The position numbers were made by a program, and so were the translations under genes. From contig OZ007571.1 in NCBI GenBank assembly GCA_963931925.1, positions 11,452,160-11,516,159 on the forward strand: a stretch of 64,000 nt of DNA, in the 5' to 3' direction. Positions 30,750-44,800 of this stretch are shown piece after piece (positions within the stretch are counted from its first letter, which is position 1; the number at the start of each line of letters is the position of its first letter). Under the pieces are notes generated by a model. The model was not told where the DNA came from. It did no database searches and saw only the letters and a program-made list of their open reading frames with translations. This DNA comes from Onchidella celtica. Its lineage: Eukaryota; Mollusca; Gastropoda; Systellommatophora; Onchidiidae.

Positions 30750-31620
30750 CATCTTGCTGCTTATTATAGATTCTAGAATGATTTGTAGGCCTACAATGCC
30801 ATTTTTTACACTCCCTCTTATATCTTTGTATTATTCCAAGATGATGATTTTGATATTGATATTTCGCTTTATTTTCAAGAGCTAAATAAGAATAGATGAT
30901 TTAGTGTTCTTATTGTTATTATTGTATATTACTGGTTAGCATTCTGTAATGTTTCAAGTGGATCTGGACTGGCGGAGTTCATCAGGCAAAAAAAAAATTT
31001 AGTGCCTATTTAGTTTTGTGTGAAGTATTTAATGTCTGCTGGATGATGGGATTGCACCATCTGTCAATTGGGTTATTATTATACAATTTTTTTTTTTTTT
31101 TCTGTATGTGTTCTAATCCGGACTTTTCTCTCTGCATCATGGTAACAAAAAATACAGTGCCTGTTTTAATCATGGCCAACCAATTGTCAAAATAATCATA
31201 ATAAAATTAATACTCAAGTCTAATCATATCAGTTTAAATGGATACTCAACCCTTTTATATATCAGTGCATTTTAATTCAGGTTTGTTTCCTCTAAAATGT
31301 ATCATGATTTACAGGAGTCAAGAATGTATAAACTTTTTTTTTACCAATTTAAACTAAGGCTGAAATAAACTGTTATTATTATTTCTTCTAAATTGTATTA
31401 TGATTTACGGGTGTCAAGAATGTGTTCATGTATGTATTTATATGATGTCTGATGACAGTGATAAAGAACAGGCTGAAATAAACTGTGGTCTTGACTTGTC
31501 TTTAAAGAAAACGCAGGGGGTATAATCTGGACCTGGGGGGGGGGGGGTATAGTCTGGCCTAGCCCAAAGTAACCCCGGGGTATAAACTGGGCAGGGGGTA
31601 TATTTTGGCCTGTTACACCG
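30750..31620. mobile_element. TIR-like repeat, inverted partial copy
   Basis: This is the reverse complement of about 22496-23505. Matching landmarks are TTCTAGAATGATT (30770-30783), GTGGATCTGGACTGG (about 30958-30972), ATTGCACCATCTGTCAATTG, and the end blocks TATAATCTGGAC, CTGGCCTAGCCCAAAGTAA and TGGCCTGTTACACCGG near 31505-31622. Inside it the segment at about 31265-31375 is followed by a second related segment (about 31385-31510). It lies directly against the retrotransposon 5' LTR. Confidence 0.72.
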
Positions 31621-33125
31621 GTTTTGTGTCAAAAACAAAATTATTCTTTGTATAATGTATTCAAAATATATATAATTATTATGATGAGCACACAACCCCC
31701 CCCCCCATTTTTTTGCCGCTATAGGTTCTTCTAAACATTCATTCTGGTAACTTAGAAAAGCATTTGGGTAAAAAATGGGCTCTTGTATGTCCTGTTATAA
31801 ATTTGAATCATTTAATATGCATTCATTATTTCTGACTTAAGTACAATAGGCAGAGATGCCTCTATTGATATTGATATCAGCATGGATCTGCATGGCTTTG
31901 TTAATGTCAAATGTTTTCGCAGAATTTATGTTATATTTTTCTTTTTGTTATCATGATGTCTATGGTCCAGTTCTAACAATCCGGCACTGTTTTTGACACG
32001 CCATACTGGCTCTCACGTATTGCCTGATGGCAGACACAAAATAGTTTATAATGCTGTAATGTACTAAAAAAATAGCCATTCTGATTATGACATGATTATT
32101 CAAAGGCTTTGTAAATGGGCTCAATTGAGCCTGTGCCATTCCCCAGTTCTTGTAATGTGACGTTTATCTGTTGTAAAGTTCAGGTGGATCTATTGATGAA
32201 TGTCTATGGAAACGGAACTACCTTGCAAACGGAGGAATCAGTCAGTGGACAAACTCCATTGTAGCATTGTGACAAATTACTTTTCATATTTCCTATGAAT
32301 CATTTTAGGTTTGGAAGGCCGGTTTATAGATAGTCAGAGGAAAAGACAAAGAGGTTAAATCGATAGATAAATAAACTGACAGATAGATGATAAGAAAGAT
32401 AGAGGGAGACAGGCAGGAGGTTTATGTCAGATTATGTGCCCTTGGGATATTCCTCTCACTGGCTTTGACTAGACGATAGTGCATCTGTCTGCCTGTGCGA
32501 CTGTCTCTGTCCGTATCTTTGATAGAGGGATAGTAACAACTGCTCGAAATAATCTTAGGTTCCTCCGTTTCTATTAACTGTCAGAATTTTCATTGTCTTG
32601 CACATTTCTAATTACTTGAAGTTCAGCATTATGTTCTCTAAATTAACTTAACGAAGGGTTTGATTTGTTAGAAAAATGTTTGCTTTTTTAAAATTTTTCA
32701 ATCCGAGCTTCGGGGCGTCGAATAGTAGCTATTGACTTCAAAAGCGTTTAAGCCGGGGCACTTTCCCTAGCAGAAACGGACTACGTAAAGAATTAAATCG
32801 TATGGTAAGGTGACTTTAGACTTGCGCTCAGTGCATTCGACCATCAACTTAATGAGGAATATGTAGCCTCTCGGCACTCATGTGATCCCCGCATCAAGAC
32901 TGCTGGTTGAGGAGAGTAGAGAGTACACATTTGAACATGATCCTTTATAGATTTTTGGAGTTTTTACTTGTTATGATTTTTTTTTTTTTTAGTTTTGGAT
33001 TCTTTTGATTAACGACTTTGCTGCTTTGAACCTAATTGGGCCCCCCAAACATCCTTCACATTTATATCTGAAGTAGGTCTTCTTCTTGCGAAGAATCTAA
33101 GGCATTGAGAGGAGGACAGTGACGG

Positions 33126-33164
<39 letters not shown>

Positions 33165-35185
33165 GCGGAGGGCGAGAAAAGCAGATTTAGTGATGGCAAC
33201 CTCAACCATGTGATTACGCAACACTAACCGAAGAATTCATTTCCTTTTGTGGCCTGAGCACTCCAGGAACGTTTGGATCTTACTGGGATGTTTGAAGGTT
33301 GAAATTTGTTGTAAAAGAAGAGTTGTTTTACATACATGGATGTTTTGTTTGTATTTTTTCTTTCACTTTAACACTGGTGAACTTAGGCCTACTTTCACCG
33401 CACTCTATTGTCCATTATTACACATCACATTTCTAGCGAAATAAAGGCATATAATGTCCTAACCCGAGAGTGTTCACCTTTTTGCCCAAGGATCCATACA
33501 CTATGTTTGTTGCGTTTGTCTTCAAATTCAAATGAGACAAAAATTGGTCTAGTGTCATTGAACTCTATAAAGATATGGTCATTGGTTTACAGGCATCTTA
33601 GAACAACAACGATATGAAATAATAAACGTAATGAAACAAGTTACAACTTGGCAAAAAATCTAAGTAACCGCTGATTGGTTATAAAATTGAATGCTTAAAG
33701 TTAATAAATTAGGATTCCAAGTTAAATCAACAAATATCAAATTCTGGTCTTCAACGTTCATTCCTTATTTCCAGGCCCACACCACTTCCCGCCTTACATA
33801 GACAGCACTGATAAACTCGCCACACATACAAAATCCACTAGCTATGGAGAGAAACATCTTGTCATAAAGCTGGTCAGGACACGGATGGGAACATTAAGAA
33901 GCGGGATGGTGCATGAGAGAAAAGTGGCAGAATTTAATAGAAAAAAAAATCAATGCAGTGTGAAATGCTTAACTTGTCCTCAAGGTCATTAAAATATCGA
34001 GAGTATTCAACAAGAGCATGCCAAAAATGGAACATGAGTTGTATTATTTTGCACCCATGGACTGATACCATAATTGTTTGTCTTATGAATTGGTTACTTT
34101 CGAATAAACAGACGGTCTTCCATCACATTTCTAGCAATAATTGGTACTGAGATACAGCCCTTCACAGTGAGCACATCTAAAGTTCAGTCACATTCAGACC
34201 CCAAAAATGTATTTCTCCAAAACTTGCAAGTCAATCGCTGCCAATCCCAAAAGCCATTCCTTCCTTTAGACTGTCAGAACAATGGGTTAACGAGTAGAAA
34301 GACAGCAGGAAGTTGTAAAATGAGGAGCACAAAACATGCCTGAACAATTTCAGCCGATATACTAGCCTCGCGGTAGTTTTAGCATGAAAAGATAGGGCTG
34401 ATATACCAGCCTGGCGGCAGCCTCCTGCAACATATGATGGACCGATATAACGGCCCTAAGGGAGCAAGAGGGTTAAAGCACGTTTCATTTAGTATGGTAT
34501 CAGGAGAAAAATTGCACACGAAATCCTTAACTATCCACATGTATGCCCCCTACCGTGAGACACCCTCAATGCCTACCGAAGCGAGCAGCAAAATTCAAAT
34601 GGACAAACTTTACAGTGTCATACCATTTAGTCTGTTTCGAACGGGTCCGTTGAAACACCTAACTTTGAGGTATTATTCATTTTATTTTATTTTGCGTTAT
34701 ATGAGTAAATCTTTCTGTGCGAAAATAGGCGTCTCCGTGGCCTTATTGTTTGAAGAATGTCCTTTCATGCTATGCTGCTATGCACACCTGACATGCCCTT
34801 GTTAATCCTTCTGTGGTGATGCACTGCCTCATTCATCTAATGCTGTAGTCCTGACTAATTGGAATGCACCATAGTGGCATATAAAATACGATGGTCTACT
34901 TGTGGTTTTGAATTGAGCACATTGGCTATCTCAGACTTGTTAGGTGTTTTTCACTGACTTAAGAATCCTCACTTAGAGTCTTTTATTATATACTCACTTA
35001 GTAAGTCTTTCTTATTTAGACAGACAGATAAATGTGACAATCGGTATGCACCCAATATGAGTTGGGATTAGGAGGGCAGTTGTGTTGGCCCGGTAGCCTA
35101 TCCTACAAATCGAACCGTCGAGACACATGACATGACAATGTTTAACAGAAAGTCTAAAAATGTCAAAAATTACCTCTTACACCAT
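31621..35185. other. Intergenic stretch, no supported gene
   Basis: The region contains an (AG)n tract at about 33126-33166, several homopolymer runs, and an open frame after a good acceptor at 33775-33992 that cannot be tied to any gene. At 34340-34460 the phrase GATATA-C-AGCCT-GCGG recurs loosely. The 34434-34805 open frame has no recognisable motif. No feature can be firmly called. Confidence 0.5.
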
Positions 35186-35847
35186 ATTATAATAATAATA
35201 ATAATGTATAGCATTTATATAGCGCATATCCATTTAAAATGCTCTATGCGCTTTACAGAAACAACAAGTCAACCACCGAGCAGAATGGAGCTGCCTGCGA
35301 AGCGCTCAACACACTGCACTGCTTCTTTCTCTCTCCCTGTCTCGCTTACTCTCTCTCTCTATCTCAGAGCAAATTGTAACGCAGCCTTTTAGGCGCAGTT
35401 CACAACTCACAACAGTTCACAACCCACATCAGTTCACAACACACAAGTCAAATAATATTTGAATATTTATTAATAACAATATATATTTAATAATGAATAA
35501 TAAATTCTGTTGTTGCTGGTGGGGGGGGGGGGGTGGGGATGATATGGATAAATTTTAATCTATTAATTTCAATTTTCAATTTTGCCCGGGCAGCGGCCTT
35601 TCGGCCTGCTCTTTACGATTTCCAACTGCCAAGGTATCTTTAACGTGCGCAACGTGCACACGGGCCCTCCGAATTTGTTCGTCCTTATCCGAGAAGAATA
35701 GATACTCGATCCTACCCCCCAATAGGACCAGGGACTTGAAAATATGAGAAAAATCCAATTTCCAACATGCCTGCACTGCCCGGGTTTTGAACCCGGGACC
35801 CTTGGCATGAGAGGCGAGCACCTTGCCTCTAGACCACCTTGTCCCCG
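35186..35847 (-). mobile_element. tRNA-derived SINE, copy 2
   Basis: Same family and orientation as 13741-14397 and 54757-55402. The tRNA-like head is at about 35770-35847 and the (ATA)n tail side is at 35186-35205. The poly-G tract at 35520-35540 corresponds to the poly-C part of the element. A possible short target duplication (TATTA) flanks it at about 35185 and 35850 but is too short to be certain. Confidence 0.88.
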
Positions 35848-36508
35848 TATTAAACATTAGGACAAACTCGGCCCAACTGTCATGCAAAACCTGTATGGTA
35901 AATCCAGAGTTTCATACAGAATATTCTTTGACAGGGTTTGGAGTGCTATACAGTTTCTTGCTAAATAAAATAGGCGTGCAGCCTAGATCAAGAGCGATAT
36001 TCACTTCTAAAAACCATTACTGTGATAATGTTTGACATTCTTATAGACTGTCCAGATTAAATAATCGAAGATTATAAAAGAAAAAAAATGGATGTTTTGA
36101 TTCCAAATCCAATTATTCAAGTTGTGTCCTTCTATTCGACTCTGTGTCTTCAAAGAAATGTTAGTTTAATTCATTTCTTTCTTTTACAATTTAATTCTTT
36201 TTCAGTTCAAAACTTGTAGGACGTTTAGTGATTTGCAAGAGCAGAACTGGTTTGTATAGAAATGAAGTGAAATGCGTGCAACGCACAGTAATATCATTTC
36301 AAGTGGCCATGCATGGCAGACAGTGGCGAACAGTTCCCTGTTAATGATCTCCCTCCGTAATATATGAGCACAAGGGATGCCCCAGGCTAAATTACACTAA
36401 CTCAGTTGTTTCAAAATAATGTTTCCTGGGCTGTATTCATTCAGTCTTGTGTGCACGCAGGTTTTGGTGATGCTGACGCCATAGGTGAGTGTGACATAGA
36501 CAGACAGC

Positions 36509-37023
<515 letters not shown>

Positions 37024-38805
37024 GGTCAAATCTGATCAATGTTGGGTTAAATTAGTTTAGATTAGATTACAGATAAGATTAGATTAGATTATAGAAAGAC
37101 TAGATTAGATTTAATAGCATGGGGTAGATTATGTATAGATTACATCAGACTGGATTACATTAGGCCTAAGTTACTGCGATGGATAGATTTTCAACAGTTT
37201 TTTTAAAAGGACCTGAAAAAAGAAATCAGTTACCATTTGTAATTATGATTTTGCATGAATCAAGAGCAGCGCCGCGGTTGTATAGTGCTTCTGCGTGAAG
37301 AAAATGCCACGCCCATTTAGTATAATTATTATGAGGAAGCTGAAAGAAAATACAATCTGTCTGAAGGGTGAGACAATTTGTTTGTAAATTTCATGAAAAG
37401 GCAAAGTGAAAACGACAGGGCGGCTCCCATCCGACAATAGATATTTATCTGGGAGAAATTACTTCAAAAGTTCAATCAGGAAGTAACGACATCACGTCTA
37501 GCAACTTTTATTTATAAACACACCACCATGTGATTGACATCACTTAAATGTTGCATGTGATTCCCCACAGAGACCGGGAAGTTGAAATACTAAGAGATGA
37601 GTGAGTATTGAACATTGTCAACAGGAAAAAGTCGAATTGTGTGAAGTGTCACTCTTTTCCTGATCGCGTTGTGGAGCAAACACTTGAATTATATTGTTGT
37701 TTGTAACTAGGCGAGAAAAATGTTCTTAAAGAGGAAGTGACATATGAAATCGACTGCCAAGTCACATTGTGCTGGCACACACTTTTTAAAAATCTATTTA
37801 TGGGTGTCTACACTGGCTGCCTGAATACATCATAATATTGCTGTGATAATGTTGTAGTCTCAAATGATAAAATGAGATATTCCCTTCTTGGCGCCTCTAA
37901 AACCAAAAGTGTGCACATAGTTTGAATGCTGATAGGGAGTGGGGCCGATGGTGCATTGCATCAAACAAGGACTTAATGTAATGATAAATTAATTTGTTAC
38001 AGGAAATGGCCAGACTTTTCCCACGGCGACTGAAGTTATAGTTACAAAATGATTTACTTCAATCAAGGCCTACAGTGATAACTGAATAGTGAACAAAATT
38101 CAGCATTTTCTCTACACTGGCTTTGTAAAATTGTTATTGACTTCAACGCATTTGCCTCAAGGCCGAGGTGCGAAATTCATGCACGCAAAATGCGCCAGAT
38201 GTTTTATTTTATCGCATCTATTATCTTTGATAGTTTTCTCTTATTAGTGGTGTCAGTTGATGGGGAGGATTGGACCGATATGAGAATGTCAGCCTGTTAG
38301 TGGTCCAAATTGATGTTGCAATCAGAGTGTAATAAAGAAACCAAATAAGAGAAGAAGCACAAAATAAAGAAATATTTTAGATCACTATTGTGCCCACAAC
38401 TAAAATGTCATCATAACCCTGAAGCACGGAAAGATTTGCAATAGAAAAAAATCACGGCTTTTCTGTCTTAACTAACCCCATAGGTCGGGGTTGACAGGAG
38501 GAAAGTATTCTAGGTAGTGAATAAGCACAGGAGCTGACAAAGACGAACATGAACATTACATGATCAATTCTGATTTATCAAATTATGACCATTCATCTAA
38601 ATGAATATGTAGACTACATATCCAGCCGAATGGACTCAGAGAGAGATTTACCACAGACAACGAAAATGGCCTTTGAGGAGAAAGTATCATGTTAACTTTT
38701 GTTTAGGAACCAGGACGTTTATTACGGCGTGTAACTAATGTTCCACACAGATGTGCACAATAGTCTACACTAAAGCTACAGGGAAGAGAATTGCAGAGCA
38801 CTGAA
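37024..38805. other. Upstream flank of gene 2
   Basis: No ORF is supported. It begins with a decaying GATT/AGATTA-rich margin of the GATA array. It should hold the promoter and any 5' UTR exons of gene 2, but no TATA box or other core element was recognised. A splice-bounded candidate leader exon at 37571-37600 (acceptor CCCACAG, donor GTGAGT) is possible but unproven. Confidence 0.45.
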
Positions 38806-41800
38806 ATGTATCTCAAATTATTGTTCCTGGTCCAGGCCATGACTTTGGTGTTCTTTGTTCGGATTTCCTGTCACGATCCTGGTGAGTTGACTGCCGCGGG
38901 AAGGGGGGGGGGGGGGAGAGTGTCCGAGCACAAGGGTGCGGGATAAACTGTGAGAGGGAATGATGGGATGGGCCGGAGTGAGCAAGTGAAGTGAAAGTGT
39001 TAATGGGTGAATGGGAGAATGAGTATAATTATAATACACTGGAATGAATGAATCAGCAAGCGAAGTGAGTGAATGTGAGAGAGTGAATGAACGAGTCACT
39101 TTGAGTGAATGAGTGAGTGAGTGAGTCAGTCAGTGAGTGAGTCAGTCAGTGCGTGAGTCAGTCAGTCAGTCAGTCATTGAGTCAGTCAGTCAGTCAGTCA
39201 TCAGTAAAACGAAAGAAAAATTGTATCACTGGCTTAAATAAATGTTTGAACTGGAGTGAATGAGCTGGCTGAATGGGTGAAGTAGTAGTAACACAGTCGC
39301 GAGCGAACGCATGAATCAGTGAGTTACTGATTTAAATAATGTTAATGATAATAACGATGCTAATAGAAATATAGGAAACTTGTGGGAGACCCATAAACTA
39401 TAAAGGTATGCACATTTGATTGACAGTTTGTCAGGATCCTGGTTGGTTTGGAGAAACTTGCCAGTACAAATGTCACTGTCAGAACAATACTCTATGTAAC
39501 AAAACGAACGGAGCTTGTTTAGGAAACTCAAGATGTATCAGTGGATGGTTTGGTCCAGCCTGTCAGTATGGTGAGTGAGATTCTGCAGGATGTCAGAAAA
39601 AAACAAAAGAAAAACTTGACTCATTGCTTCTTTCTCAAGATCTCACAGTCACATGAATCAGATACACTCAAAATAAAACTATGATGATTGAGCAATCTAT
39701 AGTCCATTTAAATAAAAATAAAAAAGTAAATACATAAGTAGTCATGTGAAATGGAATGGCAGACAAATAGACAGATAAACAGGTAGTACGATAAAATAAC
39801 GAGATAGGCATTTACTATTAAGACACCCCACCCCCCCCCCCCACAAATAGTTTAAGTTTTCAGTTTGTTGGCTATCTGTTGAAGCTGCTCAACCACCGAT
39901 AGGCCTATCGGACAAAGATTTGTGGAAATTCCTACTCATATAATTATTACAAACAATATTAAATAAATATTAAATTTAAATTCGTTCCCAATAACGGACG
40001 ATTAGTTCAATAAGATGAGATTTAAGATTAATCGCCTGATCCATTATCAGAGCCATCAAATAGCATTCATTTGTATTGCAGTGGATCTGGCTTTCAATGA
40101 ATCGGTATTGGATGCCTCGAGCAACAGCGTCGCGAACATAACAGACAATGATGAAAAAACCTGTTACTGGGGAGCTTCAAACACAATGAGGATAATATTC
40201 TGGAATTATTCCCATACCTTTACATGGGCCAGATTCCACTTCAAGCCTACAGAACCTTGTAAGTATATAAAGTCTTGTACAACAGAGCTTTACTGAATTA
40301 GTGTTCCAAACGCGCAAGGGTTTCGGTAGGAGCAGTTGTTACAATTTTTATTGGTTTTCTTATCTGTCATAAATTCTAATGCTGTCACAACTAGAAAAAA
40401 ACAACGAAAAAAAACAACATATTTCACCACAACAACAACAACAAATTTCACAACCAAGCTTTCATTATCAAACATGTTTTCTTTTCCCATGGTATAGGCT
40501 ACCTTTGCATAGTTTCTCCTCGGAAAAACCTTCCATGTCACCTCACAGGCAAAGCCTCGGCTGATTATTTTTATCTTTCTTTTCTCTATTAGGAAGAGAA
40601 GTGTACTAGTAACTATGCATGAAATGTATTGGAAATTGTATGCAAACATTTTTGTATTTCCACATAACAATAGGGCAAACACAAAATTTGACAATCCAGT
40701 TTCGTGCTGACGGAAGTGAAGAAAGCAGGGAGCTCAACTGTGACAAACGAGAGCAGGCTCTCGTCAGTACCAATACCTTGGACGTTCACTGCGACCTGAG
40801 AGAAAGTGTAAAGGAAATGATTCTAGAAGGACAAGCAATCGAATCTCTATGTTCAGTCTACATTAGTGGAGGTTTGCACAGTTTCATCAGGATAATCTGA
40901 GTTATTTCTAACTATTCGTCAAAATCTTGAAACAAAGGGAGAAAGAGAGAGAGATTAAAAAAAAATATATAGTTTCATTTTCAAAGCACACGCACACACA
41001 CCCATACACACTCAATTTTCAAGGTCATGCTTACAACTCATTAAACACACTGACCCATGCACGCAATATTTATGTCTCTGGACAAAGGGCTTGTTGATTA
41101 TAAGAAATTTCTATATCACTGAAAATATTCGTGCAATAGAATGAGACACGCGATCATTATTACAATTCTCGTCGTAAACTGTTAAAAACAGCACATATTG
41201 TATGTTATTTTAGTACAGTTCTTGTTATTATCTTTCTATTTATTATTGCTGTCTTGCTTTTTTTCTATTTTTAGGATGTAAATACAAAATACACCTGATT
41301 CTGTTTGTTTTTCAGGTAGGAACGTGGCCTTGAAACAAAATGCCACTCAGTCCAGTGATTACGGCAACTTTACAGCAGACAAAGCGGTGGATGGCAGGAG
41401 GGAGTATATTTCTGAGAAAGAGAATTTCAAGGACTGTACTCACACAGGTGAACCAGATCCTGCACCAAGTTGGGCATTGACATTTGCACGACCACAACGT
41501 GTCAACAAATTTGTGTTATACAACAGAGGCAATCCGCGTAAGCCAAAGTTGTTTTTCTGTTGTTGTTTCTTTATAACACAATTTTCTGAACCAATGGGCT
41601 CTGTATCAAGTCAGGTCTTATTTTATAAGACCCTAAATCATCATGGTAAAATGCACGTAGAAAGCATGGCACATTTTAAAAAAAACACTATATCACCAAT
41701 GTAACCATATTCGAGATCATTAATTCTTCTGTCGGCTTTTAAAGACAATTTCAGGATGTATTAGTATGTGTAATTATTAGTATTAATTGCATGTTTTATG

Positions 41801-44800
41801 TCATGTATTCACCAATAAAGACTATCTGGTTTGGAAGGGGTTGCTTACATTTTGTTATCTAAACAGTAGTGCCCCCCCCCCACCAGCCCCACCCATGATG
41901 TTCGCCAGAAATTAAAGAAAAATAAATTAAGTGTATGAATCGTTTTCTGATAATCATGACGTTGAAATTACAAACCGAGGATTATTGTTCGGCAATATAC
42001 CATACAGCAAATGGAAGAAACATGTTAAAGCTGGCAGAAGGAGAGACACAAGAAGCACTGTAGATGTTAAATGTCGGGTGGAAGCATCAGCCACCCACAG
42101 ACACGACACCAGCCGAGCTAACTTTGTTAAACATCGGATTACCGTCCGCTGTACCTTTTTAAATCTGTGAAGAAATTGTTACTTTGTGGGTAGATTCCAG
42201 GCAGAAAAAATCTCTGGGATAGGAGAGAACTGATCAGAATTATCAATCACTATCATTACAGATGCACTATTTTGCATTGGCACTAAGTGTTTAGTAGAAG
42301 ATTGGGAACTTGCTTCTTAGTTGAGTTGTAAATGTGCAGATGCACCTGAGCTCACGTATAACTCTTTCTGGTTTGGTGTGGGCTAATATTGACAAATGCT
42401 GCTCATGCATAGAGATGGGTAATCATCAGCAATGCTTCATGGTTTGCATCTTTGTGATATAAGGATGTTGTAATTACTTATATAACGATCTCTTACTAGT
42501 TTTTATTATGTCTAAACACCAAGAGCATACCGTTTTATGAGGATTAAAGGATACCTAGTTTCTTTTATGGCGTAGTTAATTCACCCGCTGTAACACAGGA
42601 ATATCTATTCAAGCTTGGATATTATGCTCTCTGAAGCAGAACAAGATTAAGGTGGACGGGGGGATAACAGACCAAGGTGAAGGCTTACAAGAGGATGATA
42701 GACCAACATTAAGGTGGACAGAGGAATAATAGAACAAGATTAAGGTTTATAAGATGATAATAGAACAACATTAATGTAGACATGGGGATAATAGAACATG
42801 ATTAAGGTGGACGGGAGGATAATAGGTCAAGATTACGGTTTACAAGGGGATATTAGAACAAGATTGAGACGGTCAGGGGGATAATAGCACAAAATTAAGG
42901 TGGACATGGGGATAATAGAACACGATTTAGGTGGGCAGGGGGATAATAGATCAAGATTAAGATTTACCAGGGAGTAATAGAACAAGATGGAGGTTTACAT
43001 GGGATAATAGAACAAGATTAAGATAGACATGGAGATGATAGTTCAAGAACAGAAGGGCACATAGTGTGTACAAGATGGAGCACGAAGGAAATGCGCCAGA
43101 ATTAAGGGTATAAAAAAAAGAGAACTAAAAAAAAAATAATTAAGAAGAACATGACGAGAATGAGGCAATAGTTTAGGAGCGTGAATGAGGGTACAATGGA
43201 GAAAGAGGCCTGAGAAAGGTGGGTAGAGCATGGTCAATTCTCTCCCGCTGCCTGCCCACCGAAAAATAAAGTGAGCAAACTCTGAGAGATATTTTTAGAG
43301 AAATCACGAGTTGCCTTTCCTAGTGTTTAGACTGATAAGTTTCCCCATAAGATTTTGCACTTTTGTCTACGCCTTTATGTTGTTCTGGCATGCTTCTTTG
43401 TTTCTAACAAACAATGTTGCCTGTTAAGGCAGTCCTGAAATAATTGATCGTTCACTCTGAACCAACAGTTGTTTTTTTTCACAACCCGCAACTTCAATTT
43501 CTTGATAAATACAAGGAAACAATAAAAGATGAGTGGATACATTTTGTAACGGCATTTTTTTCTCTCTCTCTCTCTCTCGCAGATCATTATCATAGACTAA
43601 AAGGCTTTACCCTAACAGGTTTTGATGAGAGGAATGAGGAAGTCTTTAGACATGTGGACAATGAAACAAAGGGTCTGTCTCAATACACAATATATCCAGT
43701 CCACACAGAGAAGCCAATATATCGAGTACAGATTAATGCAACAAATGTAATTGACCCTAGCTCTAAGGTTGGCAAAAGAGAGCTGATCCTTACACTTTGT
43801 GAGGTGGAAATTTACGGTGGTAAGTCTTTGCAGTGCTGGTGGCTCGGCGTAAGTCCGAGTGAGGTCGGATGGAAGCACTCGACACGTGGATGATCTTTAT
43901 ACTATCAGTGGATACGTTTTTTGTGGTCTCTGCAGTTAGTCCTTGAAATATCGTGATGATAGTTGTAAGTCATTGTAACACTAGTATAAGTTCTTGTAAT
44001 GTCGGTGGTAAGTCCAGTGAAAGAATAGTATTGACCAATAAACCTGCTGTCACATGCAAAACAGTATTTCTGATTTATCCCATCGACTTAATATAAAAGG
44101 GAGAGATTTTCGAGAAACATTAGCATACAAAACTATCCAATGTTTTCGATCTGTGAAGCTGAACAGGTGTGCAAGAGTTCAGTCATGAAATGGCAGTCAG
44201 ATGTGAAGAAACACAGCAGGGAAAACGTTACTTTCTTGATGTTGTCTCAATGTGACAAGTTGTATCGTGATATCTGACCAGAAATCCTCCCGCACAATGT
44301 AAAGAACACCACTGGGGTGATTTAGAAAGAAAAACAATAGGCCTATATGTGAACCTTTCTTAATGTTTGTGACTAAACATTTCTTTATTGTTATAAACGG
44401 GTAGATACGGGAAATAAAGGCAATTTTAGCAAAAGCCAGTGGATGTAAGCATTTAAATTTGATGATTACAAATGGATATCAAATGAAGCGGTAAAACTGA
44501 TATCTAGGTTTACAGGTATAGAAATGGCGGTGTTTAACCCACCTTGGGCATAATGGAAATTGAAGTGATAAAATCCTATTGTTTCTTCGTCATGTTGGAA
44601 GTTTTCATATTGGACATACCGTGTCTGCTCGCTCTCAGTGTTCATTAATTACATAGCTCGATATTCAACAAAAATGACGGATGAAATTATGATGTGACTG
44701 ACTGTTATTTCCAGACTCAGATTGTGGTGTGGGCTTCTATGGAAGAGAATGTGAGAAAAAATGTAACTGTCATGGCCAGGCGTGTTTTGTCAGCACTGGA

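Noticed and set aside
34434..34805. 123-codon open frame
   Set aside because: No recognised motif, no splice or promoter support, in repeat-like intergenic sequence. Such length can occur by chance.
36461..36484. 24-base microexon candidate with acceptor GCACGCAG and donor GTGAGT
   Set aside because: Splice-like ends alone are common. No neighbouring exon or homologous exon in either gene supports it.
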